Source: Variovorax sp. CAN15
GTDB taxonomy: Bacteria; Pseudomonadota; Gammaproteobacteria; Burkholderiales; Burkholderiaceae_C
DNA: 33,377 bases
Direction of reading: 5' to 3'
NCBI RefSeq assembly: GCF_030462475.1
Contig: NZ_JASMRZ010000063.1
Span: 1 to 33,377, forward strand
Position numbers and translations under genes: made by a program. Positions 8,551 through 17,025 of the stretch are shown here, one piece after another (position 1 is the stretch's first letter; each line of letters starts with the position of its first letter). Below the pieces are notes generated by a model. The model did not search any database. It was not told the DNA's origin and worked only from the letters and a program-made list of their open reading frames with translations.

Positions 8551-8652
8551 AAAAACCCGCCGAAGCGGGTCGATTGCGTCGCAGAGGTTGCTTCGGGCTG
8601 CCAGACCCGATCACGCCTCATTCGGCGTGACGGGCGCAGTACAGCCAAGCAG
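8551..8652 (-). ncRNA. Candidate small RNA, copy B, with UUCG-loop terminator
   Basis: This is the second copy of the element at 7572-7681. The core 8577-8652 matches copy A at about 65 of 76 positions; most differences are transitions or fall in the hairpin loop, and the stem CCCGTCACGCC/GGCGTGATCGGG is fully conserved. It ends on the minus strand with terminator ACCCGC-TTCG-GCGGGT plus T-run (8570-8551). The -10-like box is weaker here (TGTACT). It lies between the phosphoesterase stop and the esterase gene end, in a 178-nt gap that it largely fills. Confidence 0.55.
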
Positions 8653-8690
8653 CTCGCTCACGGGCCGGGTGCTACCAGGCACGAAGCCTT

Positions 8691-10473
8691 TCATTGGCAG
8701 CTGAAACTCTCTGCCTTCTCGATGTCACCCGTGCCCTTGTAGCGCGCAACCTTCGGGTAGGCGCAGAGCGGCCGGGTGCGAGTGGGCGACCAGCCGGAAG
8801 GCACGTCCGCGTTCACGCCGCCCGCGTTGCCTGCACCGCGCGCCGAAGCGACGACGGAATCGGCGGCCTCGCCCTTCTCCACCCAATTGACGAGCGGTGC
8901 GAGCATGTCGAACTGGTCGGTGGTCGGCCCGCCGGCGCAGTGGTTCATTCCGGGCACCCGATAGAAGCGTGCGAAGTTGGATGCATCGCCGCCGTTGGCC
9001 GCCATCAGCTGGTCATACCAGTGCTGCGTGTCGTCGCTCGAGAAGATGGGGTCGCTCGTTCCGTGTGGCCATGACCTTGGCGCCGCGCTTCTTCAAGCGA
9101 CTCAGATCGGTAGGGTTCGGCGGCGTCATGAACGAAAGCGAGTTCTCGGTGTAGAGGCCGTCGGTCGACGTGATCTTCGCGAGGATCGAATCGATGTTGG
9201 CCGTGAGCGTGAAGTTGGGGCCGTTGAAGCCGGACGGGTTCTCTGGCGGCACCTGCCAGACGAAGGCGACCGCGCCCGAGTCGAGGTTCAATGAATTCGA
9301 GAACTTCCAAGATGACCAGCCGGTGGTGTTCAGGCCCGCGTCGAACGGAAAGCTCGCATAGATCTTCTTTCCGCCGCCGTCGAGCGCACCCGCGAAGAGC
9401 TGCCCGATGCGAAGCTTCTGGTCGGCCGAGAGGCATGTGCCATCGCGCGAGCCGCTGCAGGTGGGAACGTCACGGTCGAGGGAGAAAGCCGCCTGGCATG
9501 CGCCGGTGTCCTGGACGATGCCGTCTGTGGTGCCGTCGAGGGCGTCGCACTTGGCGAGGACCGCATTGGAGACCAGGGTGCGTTCGGCGAGCGTGAAGCC
9601 CGTGCCCGGATCGCCCGGGGTGGTTGCCAGGGCGTTGTAGTTCTGGGCGCCGACGATGTTGGCGGAGGCCGCAAGGGGAAGCCGGAAACCGGGGTCGCCC
9701 ACCAGGAAACCGTCGTAGTCGTCCGCATAGCGTGACATGGCGACCATGGTGTGGCGCCCGCCGTTGGAGCAGCCGCCGATGTAGGAGCGGTCCGGCCCCT
9801 TGCCATAGGCCGACGCGATCAACGCCTTCGCCATCGGCGTGAGCTTGCCGACCGCCTGGTAGCCGTAGTCGAGGCGGGCCTGCGGATCGATGCCGAAGAA
9901 CGGCGTGGGCGCCTGGTGCCCCGCGTCGGAGCTGATCACCGCGAAGCCCTTGTTCAGCGCGTTGTCCAGAACGCCGCCTCCGCCCACAGGCCCCGCGGCG
10001 GTGCCGATGCTGCCGTCGAGCCCCCCGTTGGCCTGATAGAAATACCGCCCGTTCCAGTTGACCGGCAAACGCATCTCGAAGCCGATCGCATAGCTCTGGC
10101 CATCGACCGGACTCGTGCGCTGATACATCGCTCCGCGCACCTGGCAATGCGCCCCCACCGGCTTGCCGGCGACGCTCAGGGTGCCGGCGGCAATCGAATT
10201 GGCGGCAGTGATCGTCGTGTTGGCAAAGGTGAAGCCGGCGAGCGAGGCGCAATCGATGAGCGCCGCGCCGGTGGCCGCGCCGAGCACCGGCAGTGTCTCG
10301 ACGGGCGGCGCCGGATTGTCGGGGGGAGTCACGGGATTGCCGTTGCCGGCCGGCGGGGTGTTCGTCGGCGTACCGGTCGTCGGGAACGAACCGACGAAGC
10401 CGCCACCGCCATTTCCGCCGCCGCAGGCGGTCAGCAATGAAGCGACAAGGATCAGGGATGCGGGGGTCTTCAA
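8691..10473 (-). pseudogene. Tannase/feruloyl-esterase family lipoprotein, frameshifted
   Basis: A TTG start at 10473 has a good ribosome site (AAGGA, 7 nt). The product begins with a lipoprotein signal peptide (lipobox LLTAC, Cys17) and a Gly/Pro/Thr-rich linker, then the tannase-family alpha/beta hydrolase. The nucleophile motif is GCSNGGRH, and VPGMNHCAGG near the C-terminus supplies the catalytic His, giving the CS-D-HC arrangement of this family. The first frame ends at 9013. The C-terminus continues in another frame to 8691. The break is at about 9063-9067, where the family pattern AKVMAT-HGTSDPIF is interrupted: two bases are missing (or one is extra) just before the codons for HGTSDP, which should hold the catalytic Asp. 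If real, the enzyme is inactive; a sequencing error is equally possible. Members cleave feruloyl, galloyl or aromatic diester bonds. The divergent MarR gene fits aromatic-acid-responsive control. Confidence 0.85.
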
Positions 10474-10506
10474 GAATGTCTCCTTCGACGCCTGGATGCG
10501 GCGCCT

Positions 10507-10544
10507 ATAGTTAATCTACTTAACTATCAAAGATAACCAGTTAT
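10507..10544. promoter_or_regulatory. MarR-type operator region between esterase and regulator genes
   Basis: A perfect inverted repeat ATAGTTAA-tctac-TTAACTAT occupies 10507-10527, the size of a MarR dimer site. A second smaller one, ATAAC-CA-GTTAT, lies at 10533-10544. Both sit in an AT-rich island within GC-rich sequence, in the 157-nt divergent intergenic region, 34 nt from the esterase start. They are the obvious binding sites for the adjacent regulator. Confidence 0.7.
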
Positions 10545-10630
10545 GGTTTTCCATTAAGCAGTTTTCACTCCAGAGACGATCTCCCGATCAAGTTAGATCA
10601 GGCAGTGAATCACTTGGAGGCAGAACGACA

Positions 10631-11122
10631 ATGCCCGGAATGCCCAAGAACAGAAGCAATCCGGTAGATGCCACACCAGCGGGCCGGCTGGTCGAAGCGT
10701 CCCTGCACCACGTGCTCGGCTATCAGCTCGCGCAGGCGACGATCGTCACAGACGCAGTGTTCGCCGAGCGAGTGGGCGCACCTTTCGACCTGCGCCCCGT
10801 CGAGTTCACGGTGCTGTGCCTCATTCACGAAAATCCCGACGTGTCGGCCGCCCGCCTGGCGAAGGCGCTCGCGGTCACGGCGCCCAACATCGCGGCATGG
10901 CTCGAACGGCTGGAGAGGCGAGAGTTGATCCGCCGCACCCCGCACGCAACGGATCGAAGGGCCCAGTACCTTCGCACCACCCCGACCGGCGCAACGCTTG
11001 CCAGCAGCGCTACACGGTTGGTGATCGAAGGCGAGCAGCATGTGCTCGGCAACCTCTCCAAGGGCGAGCAATTGATCCTGATCGAGCTCCTGCACAAGGT
11101 TGCCGTGTCACGCCGGGTGTGA
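10631..11122 (+). CDS. MarR-family transcriptional regulator
   Basis: The 163-aa winged-helix regulator has the MarR core: LRPVEFTVLCLIHENPDVSA, the recognition helix region LAKALAVTAPNIAAWLERLE, and the wing LIRRTPHATDRRAQYLRTTP with the conserved DRR. Flanking helices provide dimerisation. A GGAGG box about 10 nt upstream supports the ATG at 10631. It is transcribed away from the tannase/feruloyl esterase gene and likely represses both genes through the palindromes at 10507-10544, relieved by an aromatic ligand. Ligand identity is inference. Confidence 0.9.
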   Translation: MPGMPKNRSNPVDATPAGRLVEASLHHVLGYQLAQATIVTDAVFAERVGAPFDLRPVEFTVLCLIHENPDVSAARLAKALAVTAPNIAAWLERLERRELIRRTPHATDRRAQYLRTTPTGATLASSATRLVIEGEQHVLGNLSKGEQLILIELLHKVAVSRRV

Positions 11123-11197
11123 GCATTCAGGCATCCATTCGATGCAGGCTCTTTCGCCTGCCGGCGCGCCCGTGCCGCGCGCGGTTCGTGGAGGCGT

Positions 11198-11467
11198 TCA
11201 GTCGCCGAACGCGACTTCCGCGCTGGCCACTGCGCGGATCGGCACGCCGAAGCTCGTGATGCCCGACAACGTGGCGTTGTGATGCTCGCGGATCTTCGCG
11301 CCCGTGGCGTGCTGCTTGTCGTGCGAAGTGTGCGCATCGGCCGCGAGCACCACGTGGTAGCCGAGCGCGGCGGCGCGGCGCACTGTCGTGTCCACGCAGA
11401 ACTCCGAGGAATAGCCGCAGACCACCACGCGCTTCACGCCGTGCTCGGAGAGCCAGGCTTCCAGCGG
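11198..11467 (-). pseudogene. Isochorismatase-family cysteine hydrolase, C-terminal remnant
   Basis: From about 11467 down to the TGA at 11198, about 89 codons read as the C-terminal half of an isochorismatase-like hydrolase: PLEAWLSEHGVKRVVVCGYS, then SEFCVDTTVRRAAALG carrying the nucleophilic Cys, VVLAADAHTS, and a closing ITSFGVPIRAVAS. The N-terminal half with the catalytic Asp and Lys is missing. Upstream in the same frame there is only the shadow of a methyltransferase. It therefore has no start codon of its own and is a remnant or half of a chimeric join. In the neighbourhood it is convergent with the MarR gene. Confidence 0.75.
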
Positions 11468-11640
11468 TGCGGCATGCGGTTGGCGCGAAGCCCGTCGACC
11501 TCGGCGGCGCCCAGCTGGAGCGCGTGATAGCCGAATACATCGGCCACCGCCTGATCGAACTGGGCCTGCTCCCAAGCCAGCAGGTACCGCCCCGGGGGGG
11601 TCGCGAACCAATCCTGCAAACCTATAATTTGACCGCTCAT
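11434..11640 (-). pseudogene. SAM-dependent methyltransferase, N-terminal fragment, divergent from gloB
   Basis: Starting at ATG 11640, about 60 codons (IIGLQDWFATPPGRYLLAWE, then FDQAVADVFGYHALQLGA and LRANRMPHRW) match my memory of the N-terminus of the class I methyltransferase commonly found divergent from gloB in Burkholderiales. After HRW (codon ending 11461) the sequence becomes isochorismatase in a different frame, and this frame stops at 11434 after KPGSPSTA. The SAM-binding motif is therefore absent and the gene cannot be functional as it stands. The ATG overlaps the gloB ATG on the other strand (CATG at 11638-11641). Confidence 0.65.
11623..11628 (+). promoter_or_regulatory. Consensus -10 (TATAAT) for gloB, giving a very short leader
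   Basis: A perfect TATAAT ends 10 nt before the gloB ATG. Transcription would start only about 2-5 nt before the start codon, so the mRNA would be nearly leaderless. No good -35 is visible at 17 nt, and no Shine-Dalgarno precedes gloB. Confidence 0.5.
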
Positions 11641-12427
11641 GACCCTTGTTCCGCTGCCCGCCTTCGCTGACAACTACATCTGGATGCTGCACGACGGGTC
11701 CCACGCCATCGTGGTGGATCCGGGCGATGCCCAGCCGGTGTTCGACGCGCTGGCGCGCGACAAGCTGCAACTGGCCGCGATTCTAGTCACGCACCATCAC
11801 CCCGATCACACGGGTGGCGTGGCCGCGCTGCATGCAGCCACCGGGGCCAAGGTATGGGGTCCCGCGCGCGAGCGCATCCCCGAGCCCTTCACGCCGCTGG
11901 CGCAAGGCGACGTCGCCGAGGCGCTCGGACTGCGCTTCGAGGTCATCGACGTGCCAGGCCACACCGCCGGGCACATCGCGTATTTCCTGCCCGTCGGGCA
12001 GACCTCGCGCGAAGACGCGCCGCTGCTCTTCTGCGGCGACACGCTCTTCTCCGGCGGATGCGGGCGTCTCTTCGAGGGCACGCCCGCGCAGATGCTGGCT
12101 TCGCTCGACGCGCTCGCCGCATTGCCCGGCGACACGCGCGTGTGCTGCGCGCACGAGTACACACTTTCTAACCTGCGTTTCGCTCAGGCCGTGGAACCGG
12201 CCAACACCGAGCTGACTCACTACAACGCGCGCTGCGAAAGCCTGCGCGCGAAAGGGCAGCCCACGCTGCCGTCGCAACTGGCGCTCGAACGCCAGATCAA
12301 CCCCTTTCTTCGCAGCCGCGAAGCCACTGTCCTTAGAGCGGTGCGTGCCTACGCCGAGCTGGCTGCCGATGCGGCGGAGGCCGATGTATTCGCTGCGCTG
12401 CGCCAATGGAAAAACGACTTCCGATGA
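11639..12427 (+). CDS. gloB: Hydroxyacylglutathione hydrolase (glyoxalase II)
   Basis: The 262-aa metallo-beta-lactamase-fold enzyme hydrolyses S-lactoylglutathione to lactate and glutathione, the second step of methylglyoxal detoxification in the cytoplasm. The family start [15 protein letters not shown] is present. The metal motif [10 protein letters not shown] occupies residues 51-60, followed by [10 protein letters not shown], the [16 protein letters not shown] motif with the bridging Asp, and CAHEYTLSN. The C-terminal glutathione-binding helical domain is complete. Its stop overlaps the mltD start by 4 nt (ATGA), a pairing also known in enterobacteria. Confidence 0.96.
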   Translation: MTLVPLPAFADNYIWMLHDGSHAIVVDPGDAQPVFDALARDKLQLAAILVTHHHPDHTGGVAALHAATGAKVWGPARERIPEPFTPLAQGDVAEALGLRFEVIDVPGHTAGHIAYFLPVGQTSREDAPLLFCGDTLFSGGCGRLFEGTPAQMLASLDALAALPGDTRVCCAHEYTLSNLRFAQAVEPANTELTHYNARCESLRAKGQPTLPSQLALERQINPFLRSREATVLRAVRAYAELAADAAEADVFAALRQWKNDFR

Positions 12428-14046
12428 AACTGATCGCTGCCACCTGCATTGCAGGTTCACTGGTGCTCGCGGGCTGCGCGGGCACGAACAACAATAACTC
12501 CTCCTCCTCTTCTTCCCCCACCTCGTCGTCACAGGCCGGCGGCACCGGCTCCAAGGTCGCCGGCAGCGCGGCCCCCGTCTATCCGCGCGACGCACTCTCC
12601 CCGCTGGCCAGCGGCCAGGCCCACTCGCAGAGCGTCGTCACGCTCGCGCCGCCGGTCGACATGTGGGACCGCATCCGCCGCGGCTTCAAGATGCCGGACC
12701 TCGACAACGACCTCGTGCGCGACCGCGAGCAGTGGTACGCCAGCAGGCCCGACTACATCCAGCGCATGACGGAGCGCTCCAACAAGTACATCTTCCACAT
12801 CGTCGAGGAACTCGAGCGGCGGAACATGCCGACGGAGCTGGCGCTGCTGCCCTACATCGAGAGCGCGTTCAATCCGCAGGCCATCTCCAGCGCACGCGCC
12901 GCGGGCATGTGGCAGTTCATGCCGGCCACCGGCAACGACTTCGACCTCAAGCAGAACATCTTCCGCGACGACCGCCGCGACGTGGTGGCCTCCACCCGCG
13001 CCGCGCTCGACTACCTGCAGAAGCTCTACGGCATGTTCGGCGACTGGCAGCTCGCGCTGGCCGCCTACAACTGGGGTGAAGGCAGCGTGAGCCGCGCCAT
13101 CGCCAAGAACCAGCGCCTGGGCCTGCCCACCACCTACAGCGACCTCACCATGCCGGCCGAGACGCGCATGTATGTGCCCAAGCTGCAGGCGGTGAAGAAC
13201 ATCGTGGCGAATCCGCAAGCCTTCAACACCGAGCTGCCGCTGATCGCCAACCACCCCTACTTCCAGACCGTCACTCTCACGCGCGACCTCGACGTGGAGC
13301 TCGCAGCCAAGCTGGCCGACGTGCGCCTGGAGGACTTCCGCGCGCTGAATCCCGCCGCGCACAAGCCGGTGCTGATCGCCGCCGGCACGCCGCAGATCCT
13401 GCTGCCCTGGGACAACGCCGCCGTGTTTCAGCGCAACTTCGACGCCTACGCGCAGGGCCAGTACGCCAGCTGGACCGCCTGGGTCGTGCCCAACACCATG
13501 ACGGTGGCCGACGCCGCCCAGCGCTCGGGCATGAGCGAAAGCGACCTGCGCTCCATCAACAACGTCCCGCCGCGCATGCTCATCAAGGCCGGTTCGACGC
13601 TGATCGTGCCGCGGGGCGCCCGCGTGAAGGAAGACGTGGCGGCCGTGGTGGCCGATGGCGGCCACCTGAGCTTCCAGCCCGAGATCGTCACGCGCCGCAC
13701 GACCGTGAAGGCCGGCCGCGCCGACAGCGTCGCGAGCATCGCGCGCCGCTACAACCTCAAGCCCGCCAGCGTGGCCGAGTGGAACGACGTGAAGCCGAAC
13801 CACGCATTCAAGCGCGGCTACAGCGTCGTGGTGTACCTGCCAGTGCACGCAACGGTGGCCGCCCGCGCGGGCAGCGGCGCCAGGGCAACCTCGCATGCGG
13901 CTGCCGCCCCGGCCCGACGTGGTGGCGCGCGCTCACAGTCGGCCACCGCGCGGGGCGCTGGCAGCGTGATCAAGGTGCCTGCCAGCAGCAAGCGGCAGGT
14001 CGTGCGCGAGAAGCGCGGCGGCACGCCGTCCAAGAAAAAGCGCTGA
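12424..14046 (+). CDS. mltD: Membrane-bound lytic murein transglycosylase D
   Basis: The 540-aa lipoprotein has a signal peptide with lipobox LAGC (Cys18) and a Ser/Asn-rich linker. Its SLT-fold catalytic domain has [20 protein letters not shown] with the catalytic Glu at about residue 146, and later [14 protein letters not shown]. Two C-terminal LysM-like peptidoglycan-binding modules follow (about 350-395, degenerate, and about 422-470), then a basic Ala/Arg/Lys-rich tail. It cleaves the glycan strand to 1,6-anhydro-muropeptides in the periplasm, probably anchored to the outer membrane. The start at 12424 overlaps the gloB stop; the open frame to 12406 adds six residues that would spoil the signal peptide. 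Confidence 0.95.
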   Translation: MKLIAATCIAGSLVLAGCAGTNNNNSSSSSSPTSSSQAGGTGSKVAGSAAPVYPRDALSPLASGQAHSQSVVTLAPPVDMWDRIRRGFKMPDLDNDLVRDREQWYASRPDYIQRMTERSNKYIFHIVEELERRNMPTELALLPYIESAFNPQAISSARAAGMWQFMPATGNDFDLKQNIFRDDRRDVVASTRAALDYLQKLYGMFGDWQLALAAYNWGEGSVSRAIAKNQRLGLPTTYSDLTMPAETRMYVPKLQAVKNIVANPQAFNTELPLIANHPYFQTVTLTRDLDVELAAKLADVRLEDFRALNPAAHKPVLIAAGTPQILLPWDNAAVFQRNFDAYAQGQYASWTAWVVPNTMTVADAAQRSGMSESDLRSINNVPPRMLIKAGSTLIVPRGARVKEDVAAVVADGGHLSFQPEIVTRRTTVKAGRADSVASIARRYNLKPASVAEWNDVKPNHAFKRGYSVVVYLPVHATVAARAGSGARATSHAAAAPARRGGARSQSATARGAGSVIKVPASSKRQVVREKRGGTPSKKKR

Positions 14047-14070
14047 GGCGCTGAAGATGAGGAAGAAGGC

Positions 14071-15261
14071 TCAGTGAGCCTTCGCGGCCTGCTGCGCCCG
14101 GCGGCGCACGATGGCCTCCATCGCCGCAACGCCGATCATGATGACGGTGGTGAGCGTTCCCACCACCAGCACCGTCAGGTGCGATGCGAAGACCGCGAGC
14201 ACCGCAAGCAGGCCCAGCCCGAAGAGATGCGACTGCGGCAGGAAACCACGCACCACCCGCTTGAAGAGCGCGTTGCCGAACAGGTAGATCGCCGGGCCGC
14301 CGATCAGCGCGCCCAGGTACTTGAGTTCGGCATGGTGCGAGCCCTCGCCGATCGTCAGTTCGTCCGCCACGGCGCACACGATGATGCCGGCCACCAGGAT
14401 CACGTGCGTGTAGTGGAACTTCGCGCCGATGGCGCCCGGGTCCTGCGCATGCTCGATGACGTGCGTCGCCTCCCTGGCGCTGGTGTCGAAGTACATCCAC
14501 CACATCGCCAGGCTGCCCGCGAAGCCCACGAGCAGCGCGAACAGGTCGATGCCGTGCCATTCGACGTGATGCCCGAAGGCGATGCCGGTGGCCAGCACCG
14601 ACTCGCCCAGCGCGACGATCACGAAGAGCTGGCAGCGCTCGGCGAGATGGCCGCCGTCGATGGTCCAGTCGCTGGTCAGCGAGCGGCCCAGGCCCGGAAA
14701 GCGCAAGCCGATCATCGGCGCGATGTACTCGCACAGCACGCCGCCGAACCACAGCGCGAGGCGCGCCTGCCCCTCGGCGAAGCCGCCGGCGATCCAGAAC
14801 ACGCCGGCCACGCAGTTCCAGGCCAGCAGGCGGCGGAAGTTCGGCGTGAGCGGATCGTTCGGGCCGATGGCGATCAGCATGCAGAAGGTGCGCCCCGCCT
14901 GGATGCCCACGAAGCACAGCGCGAACACCAGCCCGCGCTCGGCAAAGGCGCCCGGCAGCGCCGAGGCCATCACCATCGCCAGCAGCATGATCGCGAACAG
15001 CACGCCGCGGATGCGCAGCGTGCCGGGGTTGAACCAGTTGGTGGTCCAGGCCGTGTACTGCCAGCCCAGCCAGACGGCGAACCACATGACCAGCGTCTGC
15101 AGCGCCCCCATCAGCGTGAGGTGGTCGAGCAGGTAGTGGGAAAGCTGCGTGACGGAGAAGGCGTAGACCAGGTCGAAGAACAGTTCTTCGTTGGAGACCC
15201 GTGCCGCCTCGCCGCGCGAGCGCAGGGTCGTGGCCCGCCTGTGGTTGTTGTCGTGGCTCAT
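14071..15261 (-). CDS. LtrA-family (low temperature requirement A) membrane protein
   Basis: The 396-aa polytopic inner-membrane protein has many hydrophobic segments. Conserved LtrA features are the N-terminal SNEELFFDLVYAFSVTQLSH just before the first helix and the central HLAERCQLFVIVALGESVLA. The family was named from a Listeria gene needed at low temperature; its molecular function is not known. It is convergent with mltD (24-nt gap), and its own start is separated by 68 nt from the permease stop upstream. A GC-rich inverted repeat without a T-run is present in that gap. Confidence 0.85.
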   Translation of the reverse strand: MSHDNNHRRATTLRSRGEAARVSNEELFFDLVYAFSVTQLSHYLLDHLTLMGALQTLVMWFAVWLGWQYTAWTTNWFNPGTLRIRGVLFAIMLLAMVMASALPGAFAERGLVFALCFVGIQAGRTFCMLIAIGPNDPLTPNFRRLLAWNCVAGVFWIAGGFAEGQARLALWFGGVLCEYIAPMIGLRFPGLGRSLTSDWTIDGGHLAERCQLFVIVALGESVLATGIAFGHHVEWHGIDLFALLVGFAGSLAMWWMYFDTSAREATHVIEHAQDPGAIGAKFHYTHVILVAGIIVCAVADELTIGEGSHHAELKYLGALIGGPAIYLFGNALFKRVVRGFLPQSHLFGLGLLAVLAVFASHLTVLVVGTLTTVIMIGVAAMEAIVRRRAQQAAKAH

Positions 15262-15329
15262 TGTTCGTTACCCCCATGAATCGTTGCGGCGCTCCGCGAC
15301 GCCGCGCGCGATCATCGCACGGGGAAGAA

Positions 15330-16166
15330 CTAGAGCTTCTCGGTCTCGCCCGTCCTGGGCTGCCACTTCATCAGGTGTCGCTCTATGATTCCGACGACCC
15401 CGTCCAGCGCCAGCGCGAAGGCCGTGAGCACCACGATGCCTGCGAATACCGTGTTGACGTCGAAGGTGCCCTCGGCCTGCAGGATCAGGTAGCCCACGCC
15501 GCGCGCCGAGCCCAGGTACTCGCCCACCACCGCGCCCACGAAGGCCAGCCCCACCGAGGTGTGCAGGCTGGAGAACACCCAGCTGGTCGCGCTCGGCAGG
15601 TACACGGTGCGCAGCAGCTGCCGCTGGTTGGCGCCCAGCATCTTCGCGTTGGCCAGCACCACCGGGCTCACCTCGCGCACGCCCTGGTAGACGTTGAAGA
15701 ACACGATGAAGAACACCAGCGTCACCGCCAGCGCCACCTTGCTCCAGATGCCCAGCCCGAACCACAGCGCGAAGATGGGCGCGAGGATCACGCGCGGCAT
15801 CGAGTTGGCGGCCTTGATGTACGGATCGAGAATCAGGCTCGCCGTGGGCGCGAGCGCCAGCCACAGCCCGCAGGCCAACCCGAGCACGGTGCCGATGCCG
15901 AAGGCCAGCACCGTCTCCAGCAGCGTGGTGCCCAGGTGCTGGTAGATGTCGGCGTTGCCTTTCAACCCATCGGGAAAGAGCGCGTTGGCCGGCACCTCGA
16001 AGGGCAGGAACCAGCTCCAGATGCGCCCCGCCACCTGGATCGGCTCGCCGAGGAAGAAGGCGATCTGCTGGTTGCGCGAGGCGACATGCCACGCAACCAG
16101 GATCACCGCCAGCAGTGCCAGCTGCCAGAAGCGCGCGCTGCGTTCGTTCAAACCGAACCGTGCCAT
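15330..16166 (-). CDS. ABC transporter permease, NitT/TauT (SsuC-like) family
   Basis: The 278-aa inner-membrane permease has about six hydrophobic segments and an EAA-type coupling loop (NAKMLGANQRQLLRTVYLPS). It forms a homodimeric channel with the ATPase encoded just upstream; the two genes share a base (TGATG at 16168-16164). The start is the ATG at 16166; a longer frame to 17060 is a shadow of the ATPase gene. Family substrates include aliphatic sulfonates, taurine, nitrate and pyrimidine precursors; this one cannot be specified. Confidence 0.92.
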   Translation of the reverse strand: MARFGLNERSARFWQLALLAVILVAWHVASRNQQIAFFLGEPIQVAGRIWSWFLPFEVPANALFPDGLKGNADIYQHLGTTLLETVLAFGIGTVLGLACGLWLALAPTASLILDPYIKAANSMPRVILAPIFALWFGLGIWSKVALAVTLVFFIVFFNVYQGVREVSPVVLANAKMLGANQRQLLRTVYLPSATSWVFSSLHTSVGLAFVGAVVGEYLGSARGVGYLILQAEGTFDVNTVFAGIVVLTAFALALDGVVGIIERHLMKWQPRTGETEKL

Positions 16167-16981
16167 CACGCGGCCTTCCTGAGCTGCTGCGCATAACCCT
16201 TGAGCACCTCGTCGCGCAGCACTTCCCATATCTGGGTGTGCAGCTCGACGAAGCGCGGCTGCGTGCGCACCTCGGCCACGTCGCGCGGACGCGGAAGATC
16301 GATGGCGAACTCGCCGATGGGATGCGTGGCCGGGCCAGCAGACAACACCACCACGCGGTCGCTCATCGCAATGGCTTCGTCGAGGTCGTGCGTGATGAAG
16401 AGCACCGCCTTCTTCTTCGCGCTCCAGAGCTCCAGCACCTCGTTCTCCATCAGCTGGCGCGTCTGGATGTCGAGCGCGCTGAAGGGCTCGTCCATGAGGA
16501 TGATGTCGGGATCGAGCACCAGCGTCTGCGCCAGCGCCACGCGCTTGCGCATGCCGCCGGAGAGCTGGTGCGGATAGCGGTCGCCGAAGCCAGAGAGGCC
16601 CACGCGCGAAAGCCATGCCTCGGCCTGCCCGCGCGCCTCCGACTCGGGCACGCCACGGTACTGCAGCCCCACCATCACGTTGTCGATGGCGCTGCGCCAT
16701 GGCATCAGCGCCTCGGACTGGAACATGTAGCCGGCGCGCGCGTTGATGCCAGAGAGCGTCCGGCCGAAAACCTTCACCGTGCCCGAGGAAGGCTCCAGCA
16801 GGCCAGCGCCCACGTTCAGCAGCGTCGACTTGCCGCAGCCGGTGGGGCCGACCACCGAGACGAACTCTCCGGCCTTCACACGCAGCGTGGTGTCGGCCAC
16901 CGCCGTGTAGCGCTGGCCCGGGTCGTCCTTCGAGACAAAGGTGCAGCTGATGGAGAGGAGTTCGAGTGCGTGGTCGGACAT
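16166..16981 (-). CDS. ABC transporter ATPase, NitT/TauT (SsuB/TauB-like) family
   Basis: The 271-aa ATPase has Walker A GPTGCGKST (45-53), the Q-loop region YMFQSEALMPWRS, the signature LSGGMRKR, Walker B with IILMDEPFSALD, and the H-loop ITHDLDEAIAMSDRV. The motifs LMPWRSAIDNV and LSGGMRKRVA are characteristic of the SsuB/TauB/NrtD group. It energises uptake with the permease below and the binding protein above. A terminator hairpin lies just before its start, so it is probably expressed at a lower level than the binding protein. Confidence 0.95.
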   Translation of the reverse strand: MSDHALELLSISCTFVSKDDPGQRYTAVADTTLRVKAGEFVSVVGPTGCGKSTLLNVGAGLLEPSSGTVKVFGRTLSGINARAGYMFQSEALMPWRSAIDNVMVGLQYRGVPESEARGQAEAWLSRVGLSGFGDRYPHQLSGGMRKRVALAQTLVLDPDIILMDEPFSALDIQTRQLMENEVLELWSAKKKAVLFITHDLDEAIAMSDRVVVLSAGPATHPIGEFAIDLPRPRDVAEVRTQPRFVELHTQIWEVLRDEVLKGYAQQLRKAA

Positions 16982-16985
16982 GGCA

Positions 16986-17008
16986 GAAAAAACCCGGCCT
17001 GAGCCGGG
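16986..17008 (-). terminator. Intra-operon terminator between binding protein and ATPase genes
   Basis: On the minus strand CCCGGC-TCAG-GCCGGG is followed by an uninterrupted T-run of seven (16992-16986). It lies between the binding-protein stop (17026) and the ATPase start (16981). Partial termination here would give more binding protein than membrane components. Confidence 0.8.
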
Positions 17009-17025
17009 TCGCGGGACGTGCGCGG

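Noticed and set aside
7606..8652. The two flanking repeats as integron attC sites around a gene cassette
   Set aside because: No RYYYAAC/GTRRRY core pairs at the ends, no integrase in the window, and each repeat ends in a transcription terminator, which fits an RNA gene better.
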